DNA of 12,837 bases from Acidobacteriota bacterium. GTDB lineage: Bacteria; Acidobacteriota; Blastocatellia; Pyrinomonadales; Pyrinomonadaceae. Position numbers and translations under genes: made by a program. The stretch lies in contig JAEWBM010000127.1 in assembly GCA_023391155.1 (NCBI GenBank), positions 1 to 12,837 of the forward strand, in the 5' to 3' direction. Shown here in pieces: positions 5,766 through 12,837 of this stretch (the first letter of the stretch is position 1; each line of letters opens with the position of its first letter). The notes under the pieces were generated by a model, which was not told the origin of the DNA, did not search any database, and saw nothing but the letters and a program-made list of their open reading frames with translations.

Positions 5766-7487
5766 TTAGCGATTATTTGAAAGCCCGCCCATCGATGATC
5801 GATAGGCCTTTGCCCCTTCCATCGCCAACTGCTTTGCCTCCGGGAGAAGTTCGATCGCCTTCATCAGCTGATTGTCATATTCGTTAAAGACCTGGAATGA
5901 CGTTGTCGTCCCATAGGCAGCAGTGACAAATTCAGATCGCAGAGCCCGTTCCACGAAAGTCCTTTCGCCGTCGATCTGCGCGGGAGTGTAATCAAAGTTC
6001 CGCACGGCGAAAGACTTGAACGCGTTGAACATTTTTTCATTTACAACGAAGTCCGTCGGTTTCAGATCGTATGAGAAATTGATCGGCTTATCGACCTTGT
6101 ACCCGAAAAACTCGGGCGAGCGTCCATAGATCACATCCAGAGCGAATGCGAATATCGGATTGTTCAGCTTTTGTTGAAAACGTGCTCGCTCGATCGGGAT
6201 AGTGTCGGCCTTTACAGCTACGTCCGGGTTGATCCCCCCACCCGCATAAACGATACGGCCCGACCCGGTCCTTGTGGCTTCGCCGTGGGGCTCCTCATGC
6301 TCCGCATCCTCACGGCCGACCCCGCCCTTAGTGTAATAGTTATAGAGATTTCCGTCGGAGTAATCGCGCTGGATCAGTCGTCCGGAAGGGGTTTCGTACT
6401 TGGCGATGGTCAGGAGCAACATCGAGCCGTAATCGAGCTCGAACGGGTTCTGTACCAAACCCTTGCCGAAGGTCGTTTCGCCAACGATCAGAGCACGGTC
6501 ATGGTCCTGCAATGCCCCGGCGAGGATCTCAGATGCGGAAGCAGAATTCCGGTTTACGAGAACGACAACCGGAAGCGTTTCGGGGGCGGCATTTTCGGCC
6601 CGATAAGGTTCGCTCATCCCCTGCAGGCGGCCCTTTTGGGTAAAGACGGTCTGTCCGCGTGCGAGAAACGTGTTCGCCACTCGATATGCCTGGCCAACCA
6701 GCCCGCCGCCGTTGTTTTTCAGATCGAGCACGAGCTGGGTCATCCCCTTTGCCTTCAACGAATTCATCGCCTCGACAAATTCGGCATAGGTCGTCTGATT
6801 AAAACCGCCGGTCATCGCGATATACCCGACGCCGGGCCGGATCATATAAAACTCAGCGATCGACGGTTGCGGAACCGCATCGCGGACGATCTCAACCGTG
6901 TGCCGGGTGCCTGATCCGTGACGTTCCACGACGATCTTGGCGGGCGTACCGCGCGGACCGCGAAGATGATCGCGCACCTCTGTAAAAGGCTTGCCAAGCA
7001 TGCTCTTGCCGTTCACCTCGACGATCTTGTCACCGTATCTCAGCCCAGCTCGATGGGCGGGCGCATTCTCGAATGTGGATCGAATATATGTGGCCTGGAC
7101 CTTGCCCTCGCCGTCGCTTAGATCGCCGATCGTCGCTCCGATACCGAAATATCTTGAGCTCTGGTCGGTGCGGAATTGGTCGAATTCCTTCGCGTCGAAA
7201 TAGTTGGAATGCGGGTCGAGCGTGTGAAGCATCGAATCGATCGAAGATTTGAATATCCGGTTGTAATCGATCGACTTTCCGACGACGTGATTTGCCTCGA
7301 TCAGCGATAGGGCCTCGGCCACGTCACTCTCGATCCTAGGTAAAGTCACCTTTTTGACCGGTGCCGTATCGGCAACTGCGGGTGTTCGAGTGCTATCGAC
7401 CCTGACAGTGGCAGTCTGTCCGGTGACCGTCGATGAAACGAATAGAGAAAAAGCGAGGGCAAAAAAGACGCTGGAACGTTTTAACAC
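5766..7487 (-). CDS. S41 family C-terminal processing peptidase (CtpA/Prc-like), exported
   Basis: Serine protease of the tail-specific/C-terminal processing family, which trims or degrades exported proteins at their C termini. I chose GTG at 7487-7485 because AGGAG lies 10 nt upstream and the first residues (MLKRSSVFFALAFSLFVSS) form a signal peptide ending near VTGQ (24). The frame stays open upstream to 7625, but that stretch has no signal-like sequence. In the 573-residue product, a cap helix region covers about 50-105 (LDPHSNYFDAKEF). A PDZ domain spans about 113-200 (GLRYGDKIVEVNG). The catalytic core runs from about 215. Nucleophile S317 lies in NSASASEILAGAL, with K342 and Q346 in TTFGKGLVQ; the 25-residue Ser-Lys spacing matches CtpB. 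GINPDVAV follows, then a 150-residue C-terminal extension. It is divergent from the tricorn gene. Confidence 0.93.
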   Translation of the reverse strand: MLKRSSVFFALAFSLFVSSTVTGQTATVRVDSTRTPAVADTAPVKKVTLPRIESDVAEALSLIEANHVVGKSIDYNRIFKSSIDSMLHTLDPHSNYFDAKEFDQFRTDQSSRYFGIGATIGDLSDGEGKVQATYIRSTFENAPAHRAGLRYGDKIVEVNGKSMLGKPFTEVRDHLRGPRGTPAKIVVERHGSGTRHTVEIVRDAVPQPSIAEFYMIRPGVGYIAMTGGFNQTTYAEFVEAMNSLKAKGMTQLVLDLKNNGGGLVGQAYRVANTFLARGQTVFTQKGRLQGMSEPYRAENAAPETLPVVVLVNRNSASASEILAGALQDHDRALIVGETTFGKGLVQNPFELDYGSMLLLTIAKYETPSGRLIQRDYSDGNLYNYYTKGGVGREDAEHEEPHGEATRTGSGRIVYAGGGINPDVAVKADTIPIERARFQQKLNNPIFAFALDVIYGRSPEFFGYKVDKPINFSYDLKPTDFVVNEKMFNAFKSFAVRNFDYTPAQIDGERTFVERALRSEFVTAAYGTTTSFQVFNEYDNQLMKAIELLPEAKQLAMEGAKAYRSSMGGLSNNR

Positions 7488-7497
7488 AATAACCGAT

Positions 7498-7502
7498 CTC
7501 CT
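7498..7502 (-). promoter_or_regulatory. Ribosome binding site that sets the S41 peptidase start
   Basis: AGGAG on the minus strand, 10 nt before GTG 7487. It is the only good ribosome site near the signal peptide and supports a start 46 codons inside the open frame. An ATT codon 7 nt downstream is in frame but would be a very rare start. Confidence 0.6.
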
Positions 7503-7540
7503 AGAAAGCAATACCCGGAAAGTTCGGAGTGAACTATAAA

Positions 7541-7549
7541 ATGATACCA
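7541..7549 (-). promoter_or_regulatory. Candidate extended -10 promoter of the S41 peptidase gene
   Basis: Read on the minus strand, TGG-TATCAT is an extended -10 element (TGn plus five of six consensus bases). No good -35 is visible. The predicted start near 7534 gives a leader of about 47 nt that contains the AGGAG site. Confidence 0.4.
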
Positions 7550-7577
7550 TCCGTTGGAGGAATTGGCGATAAAAATG

Positions 7578-7600
7578 GTTGCATGCCGGTTGTTTGCAAC
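7578..7600. repeat. Inverted repeat in the S41/tricorn divergent gap
   Basis: GTTGCA (7578-7583) and TGCAAC (7595-7600) are 6-bp inverted arms with an 11-nt spacer. They lie between the two divergent promoter candidates and could be an operator. The arms are short enough to be chance. Confidence 0.3.
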
Positions 7601-7614
7601 GGATCGCCGCTCCT

Positions 7615-7642
7615 TTCAACTTCAAAAGACTTGGGGTAGAAT
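7615..7642 (+). promoter_or_regulatory. Candidate promoter of the tricorn protease gene
   Basis: TTCAAC (7615-7620) and TAGAAT (7637-7642) are 16 bp apart, with a predicted start near 7649. The -10 box sits in the loop of a 6-bp inverted repeat TGGGGT/ACCCCA (7632-7637 and 7644-7649 approximately), a possible repressor site. A strong ribosome site GGAGG (7668-7672) precedes ATG 7684 by 11 nt. Confidence 0.5.
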
Positions 7643-7683
7643 CACCCCAGCATTCCCTATAGTTTACGGAGGAAACCTACCAG

Positions 7684-10600
7684 ATGTTCAAACGTTCGCT
7701 GCCGGTGATCGTCACCGTGTTCGCACTTGCCGTTTCGGCCGCCGCTCAAACCAAGCTGCTTCGCTTTCCTGATGTTCACGGTGACCGAGTGGTGTTTTCT
7801 TACGGCGGCGATCTTTGGACCGCATCTGACCGGGGCGGTACGGCGACGCGCCTAACGGCCCATCCGGGTGTCGAAACATATCCCAAGTTTTCGCCGGACG
7901 GGCGGTGGATCGCGTTTACCGGCCAATATGACGGGGACGAACAGGTTTATGTGATGCCGTCGACCGGCGGCGAGCCGCGCCAACTCACCTATTACCCCTC
8001 AAGGGGCCCGTTGGCTCCGCGGTGGGGATTCGATAACCAGGTTTACGGCTGGACAAAAGATAACCGCATTTTCTTCCGCGGATTGCGTGAATCGTGGGCT
8101 TTGCCCATCGCGCGTCTTTACGCGGTTTCTCCCGAAGGGGGGCCGGTTGAACCACTGCCGATGCCTGAAGCCGGCTCGGGAGACTTTTCGCCCGACGGCA
8201 CAAAAATGGTGTATTCCCCGCAGTCGCGAGATTTTCGCCCTGAGAAGCGCTATGCGGGCGGGCAGGCGAACACCTTATATATCTTCGATCTTGCGACCTC
8301 AGACGCGATCAAGATCTCGGACAATCCGAGGGCAAATCGGGATGCCATGTGGATCGGCGACACGATCTACTATGTCTCGGACAAGGACGGCAAGTTCAAC
8401 CTTTATTCCTATAGTACCGGCAACCGCCGGACGACGCAGGTCACTCAAAATCGTGACTGGGACATTCGCTGGCCCAGTTCAGATAACAGCTCGCGGATCG
8501 TTTATGAGCGGGACGGTGAACTTGAGATCTTCGATATCGGATCCGGCCGTGCGACGCGGCTGTCAATAAACTTGCCCGATGACGGCGTGCATAAAAGACG
8601 CCGGCAGGTATCGGTTTCGAATCTTATTTCGTCGTTTTCATTGAGCCCCAAAGGCGAAAGGGCGCTCTTTGCCGCTCGGGGAGATATTTTCACAACACCG
8701 GTCGAACGGGGAAGTGTGCGCAACCTCACGATGAGCTCTAACGCCCACGACAAGCTGCCGACCTGGTCGCCGGACGGAAGGACTATCGCGTTCGTGTCAG
8801 ACCGCACGGGGGAAGAGGAGGTGTGGACCATTTCCCACGACGGTACGTCGACACCCGTCCAGTTAACGACGGGCTCGAGTGCGCAAAAGTATGCTCTCGA
8901 TTGGTCTTCAGACGGGACCAAGCTCTTATTCAGCGACAGTAATGCGCGTTTGTTGTCGCTTGATGTACCGAGCAAGCGGCTCGTGCTGATCGCCGAGGCG
9001 AGGAACGGGCTCATTTTCAATTACGGCTGGTCGCCCGGGGGCAACTATGTAGCGTACACAATGCAGTCCCCGAACGGGATGAGCGCTGTCCACATCTGGA
9101 GCGCGGCAGATAACCGCAGCATCCGCGTCACGCCCGAGATGTTCTCGGCCGCGAACGCGACCTGGGACCCGAACGGAGACTATCTTTATTTTTTAAGTGC
9201 CCGTGAATTCGCGCCGCAGATCTCGCAGTCTGAGTTCAATTATGCGACGAACCGGATGACCCAGGTGTATGCACTTCCGCTACGGAAGGGCGTTAAGCAT
9301 CCGTTTCCGTACGAGGATGATCAAGTAACGATCCTTGCCGATAAGGCGGACGCATCCGCCAGCCCAACCCCGACACCGACGCCCGAGGCGACGCCGAAAC
9401 CGAGGCCGACTGAACGCATCGATTTTGACGGCATTGTGGAACGGGCAGTGAAAGTGCCGCTGCCGGCGGAAAATTATGCCGGTCTTGCAGCCAATAAAGG
9501 CCATTTGATCTACGCCGTGGCCCCGCCGTTTTATTATGGCCGCGGCCCGGGAGTTCAAGCTTCGCTTCGGATCTTTTCGATGAAGGACCGCAAAGAAACC
9601 GCTCTCCAGCAGCCCGTTAGCGGTTACGCACTTTCCTCGGACGGAACAAAACTTCTGGCGGGCACGGGCGGCAGCGGCTACACTCTTATCGACGCGAACC
9701 CCGGCGGCGAGCGAACCAAGAAGACGGTTTCGGTTTCGGGCCTAGTTACGGAGATCGATCCTGCACAGGAATGGCAGCAGATATTTAACGAGGCTTGGCG
9801 GCGATATCGCGACTGGTTCTACGTCGAAAATATGCACGGGTTTGACTGGGAGCGGATCCGTGAAGATTACCGAAAATGGATGCCGCACGTAGCCCACAGG
9901 GCCGATCTAAACTATGTGATCTCGGAGATGTCGTCAGAACTCACGGTCCAGCATGCGTATATCGACGGAGGAGATTTTAACCTCCCATCCCGAATAGGTG
10001 TGGCACTGCCCGGAGCAAAATTTGAGGCAGACCGTTCGGCAGGCCGATACCGGATCTCGAAGATCTATCCGGGTCAGAACGAGGAGGATATTTACCGTTC
10101 GCCGCTGACCGAGGTGGGTGTCGATGCCCGCGTCGGCGATTATCTGCTAGCGGTCGACGGGCAGGAAGTGCGGACCGATCGGGATGTATATGCCGCGTTC
10201 CGCGGAAAGTCCGGGATGGTGACGCTCACCCTGAACTCGACGCCATCGATGAATGGAGCGCGCAGGGTTAGCTTCCGGCCGATCTCGAATGAATCGAATC
10301 TCGTTTATCTCGATTGGATATTGGCAAATCAAGTGCGGGTGAACGAATTGAGCGGCGGAAGGCTGGGATACATCCATATCCCGGATATGGGTGCGGCGGG
10401 CATTCGAGAATTCATCAAGTGGTACTACCCGCAGCTCGACAAGGAAGGCCTGGTCGTGGATGTGCGAGCCAACGGCGGCGGCAATGTCTCACGGTTGCTG
10501 ATCGAAAGGGTGCGGCGGCAGTTGCTCGGCGTTAACTTCAGACGGGGTGATGCAGACGCTACCACCTGGCCCGATGGCGTTTTCCGCGGGCCGATGGTCG

Positions 10601-10962
10601 CCATTCTCAACGAGAATTCGGCTTCAGACGGCGACATCTTTCCATACATGTTCCGCGAGGCGGGGCTCGGGCCGCTGATCGGTAAACGGAGCTGGGGCGG
10701 CGTAGTCGGCATCACGAACCGCGGCAACCTGATCGACGGCGGGACCGTCAACGTGCCGGAATTTGCCCTGGCCAATCCAAAAGGCGAATATATTATTGAG
10801 GGCTACGGCGTCGACCCCGACATCGAGGTCGAAAACGATCCTCGTTCGGTATTAGCCGGCCGCGACCCACAGCTCGAGAGAGCAGTTCAGGAAGTGCTGA
10901 GGCGGATGACGAGCCCGGTAAAATTGCCGACAAAGCCGGCAGATCCGGTTAGAAATAACTAA
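7684..10962 (+). CDS. Tricorn-type protease (S41B), exported, full length
   Basis: Large serine protease. Archaeal tricorn is cytosolic and cuts proteasome products into 2-4-residue peptides; this homologue has a signal peptide (residues 1-21, ending SAAAQ), so it acts outside the cytoplasm. Its 1092 residues follow the tricorn order. Two beta-propeller regions with PD40-like repeats (FSPDGRWIAF, WSPDGRTIAF, LSPKGERALF) span about 25-330 and 330-680. A PT-rich stretch (about 555-577) interrupts the second. The C1 region is about 700-760, the PDZ domain about 765-870, and the C2 serine-protease domain about 875-1070. Catalytic residues are H757, S981 in NENSASDGD and E1039 in EGYGVDPDIEV. The 58-residue Ser-Glu distance equals that in Thermoplasma tricorn (S965/E1023). 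The Ser that precedes the catalytic His there is Q756 here. GGAGG precedes the ATG, and no terminator follows before higB. Confidence 0.95.
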   Translation: MFKRSLPVIVTVFALAVSAAAQTKLLRFPDVHGDRVVFSYGGDLWTASDRGGTATRLTAHPGVETYPKFSPDGRWIAFTGQYDGDEQVYVMPSTGGEPRQLTYYPSRGPLAPRWGFDNQVYGWTKDNRIFFRGLRESWALPIARLYAVSPEGGPVEPLPMPEAGSGDFSPDGTKMVYSPQSRDFRPEKRYAGGQANTLYIFDLATSDAIKISDNPRANRDAMWIGDTIYYVSDKDGKFNLYSYSTGNRRTTQVTQNRDWDIRWPSSDNSSRIVYERDGELEIFDIGSGRATRLSINLPDDGVHKRRRQVSVSNLISSFSLSPKGERALFAARGDIFTTPVERGSVRNLTMSSNAHDKLPTWSPDGRTIAFVSDRTGEEEVWTISHDGTSTPVQLTTGSSAQKYALDWSSDGTKLLFSDSNARLLSLDVPSKRLVLIAEARNGLIFNYGWSPGGNYVAYTMQSPNGMSAVHIWSAADNRSIRVTPEMFSAANATWDPNGDYLYFLSAREFAPQISQSEFNYATNRMTQVYALPLRKGVKHPFPYEDDQVTILADKADASASPTPTPTPEATPKPRPTERIDFDGIVERAVKVPLPAENYAGLAANKGHLIYAVAPPFYYGRGPGVQASLRIFSMKDRKETALQQPVSGYALSSDGTKLLAGTGGSGYTLIDANPGGERTKKTVSVSGLVTEIDPAQEWQQIFNEAWRRYRDWFYVENMHGFDWERIREDYRKWMPHVAHRADLNYVISEMSSELTVQHAYIDGGDFNLPSRIGVALPGAKFEADRSAGRYRISKIYPGQNEEDIYRSPLTEVGVDARVGDYLLAVDGQEVRTDRDVYAAFRGKSGMVTLTLNSTPSMNGARRVSFRPISNESNLVYLDWILANQVRVNELSGGRLGYIHIPDMGAAGIREFIKWYYPQLDKEGLVVDVRANGGGNVSRLLIERVRRQLLGVNFRRGDADATTWPDGVFRGPMVAILNENSASDGDIFPYMFREAGLGPLIGKRSWGGVVGITNRGNLIDGGTVNVPEFALANPKGEYIIEGYGVDPDIEVENDPRSVLAGRDPQLERAVQEVLRRMTSPVKLPTKPADPVRNN

Positions 10963-10977
10963 TAGGGTCGGGAAGTG

Positions 10978-10998
10978 TTATACCGGCGTGTGGTATAA
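10978..10998. promoter_or_regulatory. Palindromic operator over the higBA -10 box
   Basis: Perfect 7-bp arms TTATACC (10978-10984) and GGTATAA (10992-10998) with a 7-nt spacer. The right arm covers most of the -10 hexamer. HigA-type antitoxins bind palindromes at their own promoter, so this is the expected autoregulatory site. It lacks a T-run and is therefore not a terminator. Confidence 0.65.
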
Positions 10999-10999
10999 T
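10991..10999 (+). promoter_or_regulatory. Extended -10 promoter of higBA
   Basis: TGG-TATAAT is a perfect -10 hexamer (10994-10999) with the TGn extension, which explains why no good -35 box is needed. The predicted start is near 11006, only about 3 nt before GTG 11009, so the toxin mRNA would be nearly leaderless. Confidence 0.62.
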
Positions 11000-11008
11000 C
11001 AAAATTGA

Positions 11009-11305
11009 GTGGCAATCCGGAATTTTGTAGACAGTTCGACTGAAGATATTTGTCGCGGCCACTCTTCAAAATCAGCAAGGAGGGTCTTGCCTGTTGAGCT
11101 GCATCCGAAAGCAAGGATCCGTATGGCAGCGCTTGCGGCGGCCACCGATCTTAACGATCTTCGCGAGATCAGAAGTAATCGGCTTGAAGCGTTAAAACGA
11201 GACCGAAAGGGTCAGTTCAGCATCAGAATTAACGACCAGTATCGGATCTGTTTTCGGTGGGAAAAAGGTGAAGCCTACGACGTAGAGATAGTCGACTATC
11301 ATTGA
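11009..11305 (+). CDS. higB: HigB-family toxin (RelE/ParE superfamily)
   Basis: Probable ribosome-dependent mRNA interferase of a type II toxin-antitoxin pair. The 98-residue product ends with the strongly conserved HigB core: NRLEALKRDRKGQFSIRIND at 57-76, then QYRICFRW and VEIVDYH. The N-terminal half (RNFVDSSTEDICRG, SARRVLPVELHPKARIRMAAL) also aligns with the family plan. The start is GTG 11009; no Shine-Dalgarno fits between the predicted transcription start and GTG, consistent with leaderless translation. Toxin-first gene order is typical of higBA. The antitoxin begins 10 nt after the stop. It lies 46 nt downstream of the tricorn gene on the same strand. Confidence 0.9.
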   Translation: MAIRNFVDSSTEDICRGHSSKSARRVLPVELHPKARIRMAALAAATDLNDLREIRSNRLEALKRDRKGQFSIRINDQYRICFRWEKGEAYDVEIVDYH

Positions 11306-11315
11306 AGATTTAATA

Positions 11316-11606
11316 ATGATGAACCAGTTGATAAATGTGCCGAAGATCCACCCGGGCGAGGTGCTCTCAGATGAGCTTGAGGAGCGCGGAATCACCCAAA
11401 CCGAATTGGCGTCGCATATCGGAGTTCTCCCGAAAACGATTAACGAGATCTGCCGACGTAAGCGTGGTATAAGCGCTGAGATGGCATGGAAACTATCACG
11501 TTCCCTTGGTGCGAGCCCGACCTTTTGGATGAACCTTCAAACAAACTGGGAGCTTCACGAAAGTTACCAGAAAGGCTTTGAGCGGCTCACCAAGTTAGCT
11601 GCCTGA
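11316..11606 (+). CDS. higA: HigA-family antitoxin (XRE HTH)
   Basis: Antitoxin that neutralises HigB and represses the pair's promoter. The 96-residue product carries the HigA signature KIHPGEVLSDELEERGITQTELA and an XRE helix-turn-helix (about 26-63, LASHIGVLPKTINEICRRKRG). The tail SLGASPTFWMNLQTNWELHE is a segment typical of this family. Two adjacent ATG codons (11316, 11319) are possible starts; GAAG at 11304-11307 is a weak ribosome site and coupling to higB is likely. The palindrome at 10978-10998 is its probable target. Only 24 nt separate its stop from dppD, with no terminator between them. Confidence 0.93.
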   Translation: MMNQLINVPKIHPGEVLSDELEERGITQTELASHIGVLPKTINEICRRKRGISAEMAWKLSRSLGASPTFWMNLQTNWELHESYQKGFERLTKLAA

Positions 11607-11630
11607 TCATCGGATAGCGACTGCGGCTAC

Positions 11631-12671
11631 ATGTCCCATCTTCTAGAAGTAACCAATCTACAAACTCAATTTCCCACGCGGGCGGGGCTTGTGCGTGCGG
11701 TTGATGATGTGAGCTTTCATATAGATGAGGGCGAATTGCTGGGCCTTGTGGGGGAATCGGGCTGCGGCAAATCGATCACCGCGCTCTCGGTGATGCGGCT
11801 GATCTACCCGCCCGGGCGGATCGCGGGCGGTTCTATAAAGTTCAAGGGAGAAGAACTGACGACTGCCACCGATGACCGCCTGCGGCAGATCCGGGGCAAC
11901 GACATCGCGATGATCTTTCAGGACCCGATGACCTCGCTCAACCCCGTATATACCGTCGGTGAGCAGATCGCCGAGGCTTTGCGGCTGCATCGCAAGCTGG
12001 ATAAGAAAGATGCGAGAGAGGCGGCGATCGCCGCGATGCGAGAGGTTTCGATCCCGTCGCCCGAACGCCGTGTCGACGATTATCCTCACCAGCTTTCAGG
12101 CGGGATGCGTCAGCGGGTGATGATCGCCATGGCATTGGCGTGCGATCCGGAACTCCTGATCGCGGACGAACCGACAACGGCTCTCGATGTTACGATCCAG
12201 GCCCAGATCCTGGAGCTGCTCAACGAACTTCGCCGAACCCGGAAACTTGCGGTGCTCCTTATAACGCACGATCTCGGAGTCGTCGCCGAAACAGCCGATC
12301 GCGTTTGTGTGATGTATACGGGCAGGATCGTGGAACGTTCGGGGGTCGAGGAAATATTTGAACGGCCGAAACACCCGTATACGCAAGGCCTGCTGCGGTC
12401 TGTTCCAAAATTGAGCGCCGACCATGTAGAAAAGATCACGCGATTGCAGACGATCGACGGCACTGTTCCGAGCCCGACCGATCTGCCGCCCGGCTGCCAT
12501 TTTGCGCCGAGGTGTGAGTTCCGGATGGAGCGATGTACGCGGGGCGAGATTCCGCTTTATCAGCTCGCAAACGGGGTGGAAGTACGCTGCGTTCTCTATG
12601 ATGAGGAAAGCAACTCGGGAATCGATAGGGAAGTCGGCCTGCCCGCAACGACAGGAGGCATAGGCTCGTAA
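11631..12671 (+). CDS. dppD: Di/oligopeptide ABC transporter ATP-binding subunit (DppD/OppD type)
   Basis: One of the two ATPases of a peptide importer. The 346-residue protein has Walker A GESGCGKS (41-48), Q-loop Q97, signature LSGGMRQR (155-162), Walker B LLIADE (175-180) and switch H213 (ITHDLG). The C-terminal oligopeptide-transporter region follows HPYTQGLL and holds four cysteines (C289, C295, C302, C320); a comparable Cys group binds an iron-sulfur cluster in some DppD proteins. Length is normal for the family (320-350). ATG 11631 has no clear ribosome site, so translation may rely on read-through from higA 24 nt upstream. The partner ATPase begins 10 nt downstream. Permeases and a binding protein are not in the window. 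Confidence 0.93.
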   Translation: MSHLLEVTNLQTQFPTRAGLVRAVDDVSFHIDEGELLGLVGESGCGKSITALSVMRLIYPPGRIAGGSIKFKGEELTTATDDRLRQIRGNDIAMIFQDPMTSLNPVYTVGEQIAEALRLHRKLDKKDAREAAIAAMREVSIPSPERRVDDYPHQLSGGMRQRVMIAMALACDPELLIADEPTTALDVTIQAQILELLNELRRTRKLAVLLITHDLGVVAETADRVCVMYTGRIVERSGVEEIFERPKHPYTQGLLRSVPKLSADHVEKITRLQTIDGTVPSPTDLPPGCHFAPRCEFRMERCTRGEIPLYQLANGVEVRCVLYDEESNSGIDREVGLPATTGGIGS

Positions 12672-12681
12672 AGGAACTTCG

Positions 12682-12837
12682 ATGGCGTTGACCACATCAG
12701 CAACAGCACAGAGCGCGGAAGGGCCGCTCCTCGAGGTACGCGACCTCGTCAAGTATTTTCCTGTCGAGAATAGCGATGACCTGGTCCGAGCTGTAGACGG
12801 CGTTTCGTTCGACATTATGCCCGGAGAAACTCTGGGC
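12682..12837 (+). CDS. dppF: Di/oligopeptide ABC transporter ATP-binding subunit (DppF/OppF type), 3'-truncated
   Basis: Only the first 52 codons are present; the gene runs off the right edge before Walker A. The start ATG 12682 has a good ribosome site (AAGGAAC, 12671-12677). After a 14-residue Ala/Thr/Ser-rich lead, PLLEVRDLVKYFPVEN and VRAVDGVSFDIMPGETLG match the N-terminal strand region of DppF/OppF ATPases. It lies 10 nt after dppD, the usual partner, so the two would form the heterodimeric ATPase of one importer. Confidence 0.9.
   Translation, partial: MALTTSATAQSAEGPLLEVRDLVKYFPVENSDDLVRAVDGVSFDIMPGETLG

Noticed and set aside
6171..6914. Long frame of 247 codons antisense to the S41 peptidase
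   Set aside because: Shadow of a GC-rich coding region with no recognisable domain; the minus-strand gene has all catalytic motifs.
7488..7625. Upstream extension of the S41 peptidase to an ATG at 7625
   Set aside because: The extra 46 residues are not signal-like, overlap the divergent promoter region, and AGGAG with GTG 7487 gives a clean signal peptide.
9361..9411. Short tandem DNA repeat or CRISPR-like element
   Set aside because: The periodic CCGAC/CCGAA pattern is simply codons of the Pro-Thr linker in tricorn; no repeat-spacer structure exists.
10978..10998. Terminator for the tricorn gene
   Set aside because: The inverted repeat has an A/T-rich outer part, no following T-run, and overlaps a perfect -10 box; an operator fits better.
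1..12837. CRISPR arrays, insertion sequences, prophage or attachment sites
   Set aside because: No transposase, integrase, direct-repeat pairs or spacer arrays seen. The only mobile-type trait is the higBA pair, without flanking repeats.

Overview
The window looks like a chromosomal stretch of a Gram-negative bacterium. A member of Acidobacteriota (Blastocatellia/Pyrinomonadaceae-like) is my best guess. That inference rests on the moderately high GC, the many exported peptidases (M1, M28, S41 and a bacterial tricorn), and the COX3/DUF420 pairing behind a COX10-like heme O synthase. No 16S rRNA or other marker is present, so it stays an inference.

Layout. Positions 1-1996 (+) hold the end of an aerobic respiration operon: ctaB (heme O synthase, 5' end cut by the window), cytochrome c oxidase subunit III and a DUF420 membrane protein. 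Positions 1997-2336 have no protein gene. They carry a good sigma70-type promoter, a very recognisable cyclic-di-AMP (ydaO/yuaA) riboswitch and, about 100 nt later, a strong intrinsic terminator. No gene on the same strand follows, so the riboswitch is an orphan whose read-through would run antisense into the next gene. Positions 2337-4025 (-) encode an exported M1 aminopeptidase. Positions 4117-5534 (+) encode an exported M28 aminopeptidase broken by a one-base frameshift, followed by a 54-residue single-TM protein. A terminator at 5718-5745 separates these from an S41 C-terminal processing peptidase on the minus strand (5766-7487). Divergent from it is a full-length tricorn-type protease (7684-10962). 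Next come a HigB/HigA toxin-antitoxin pair with a palindromic operator over its -10 box, then dppD and the first 52 codons of dppF of a di/oligopeptide ABC transporter.

Working together. From 2337 to the right edge almost everything serves peptide breakdown and uptake: the tricorn and S41 proteases cut proteins or long peptides outside the cytoplasm, the M1 and M28 aminopeptidases trim them, and the Dpp importer would take up the products. The HigBA module sits between tricorn and dppDF with no visible terminator on either side, so its autoregulated promoter may feed the importer genes. The most unusual element is the orphan c-di-AMP riboswitch facing the 3' end of the M1 gene.
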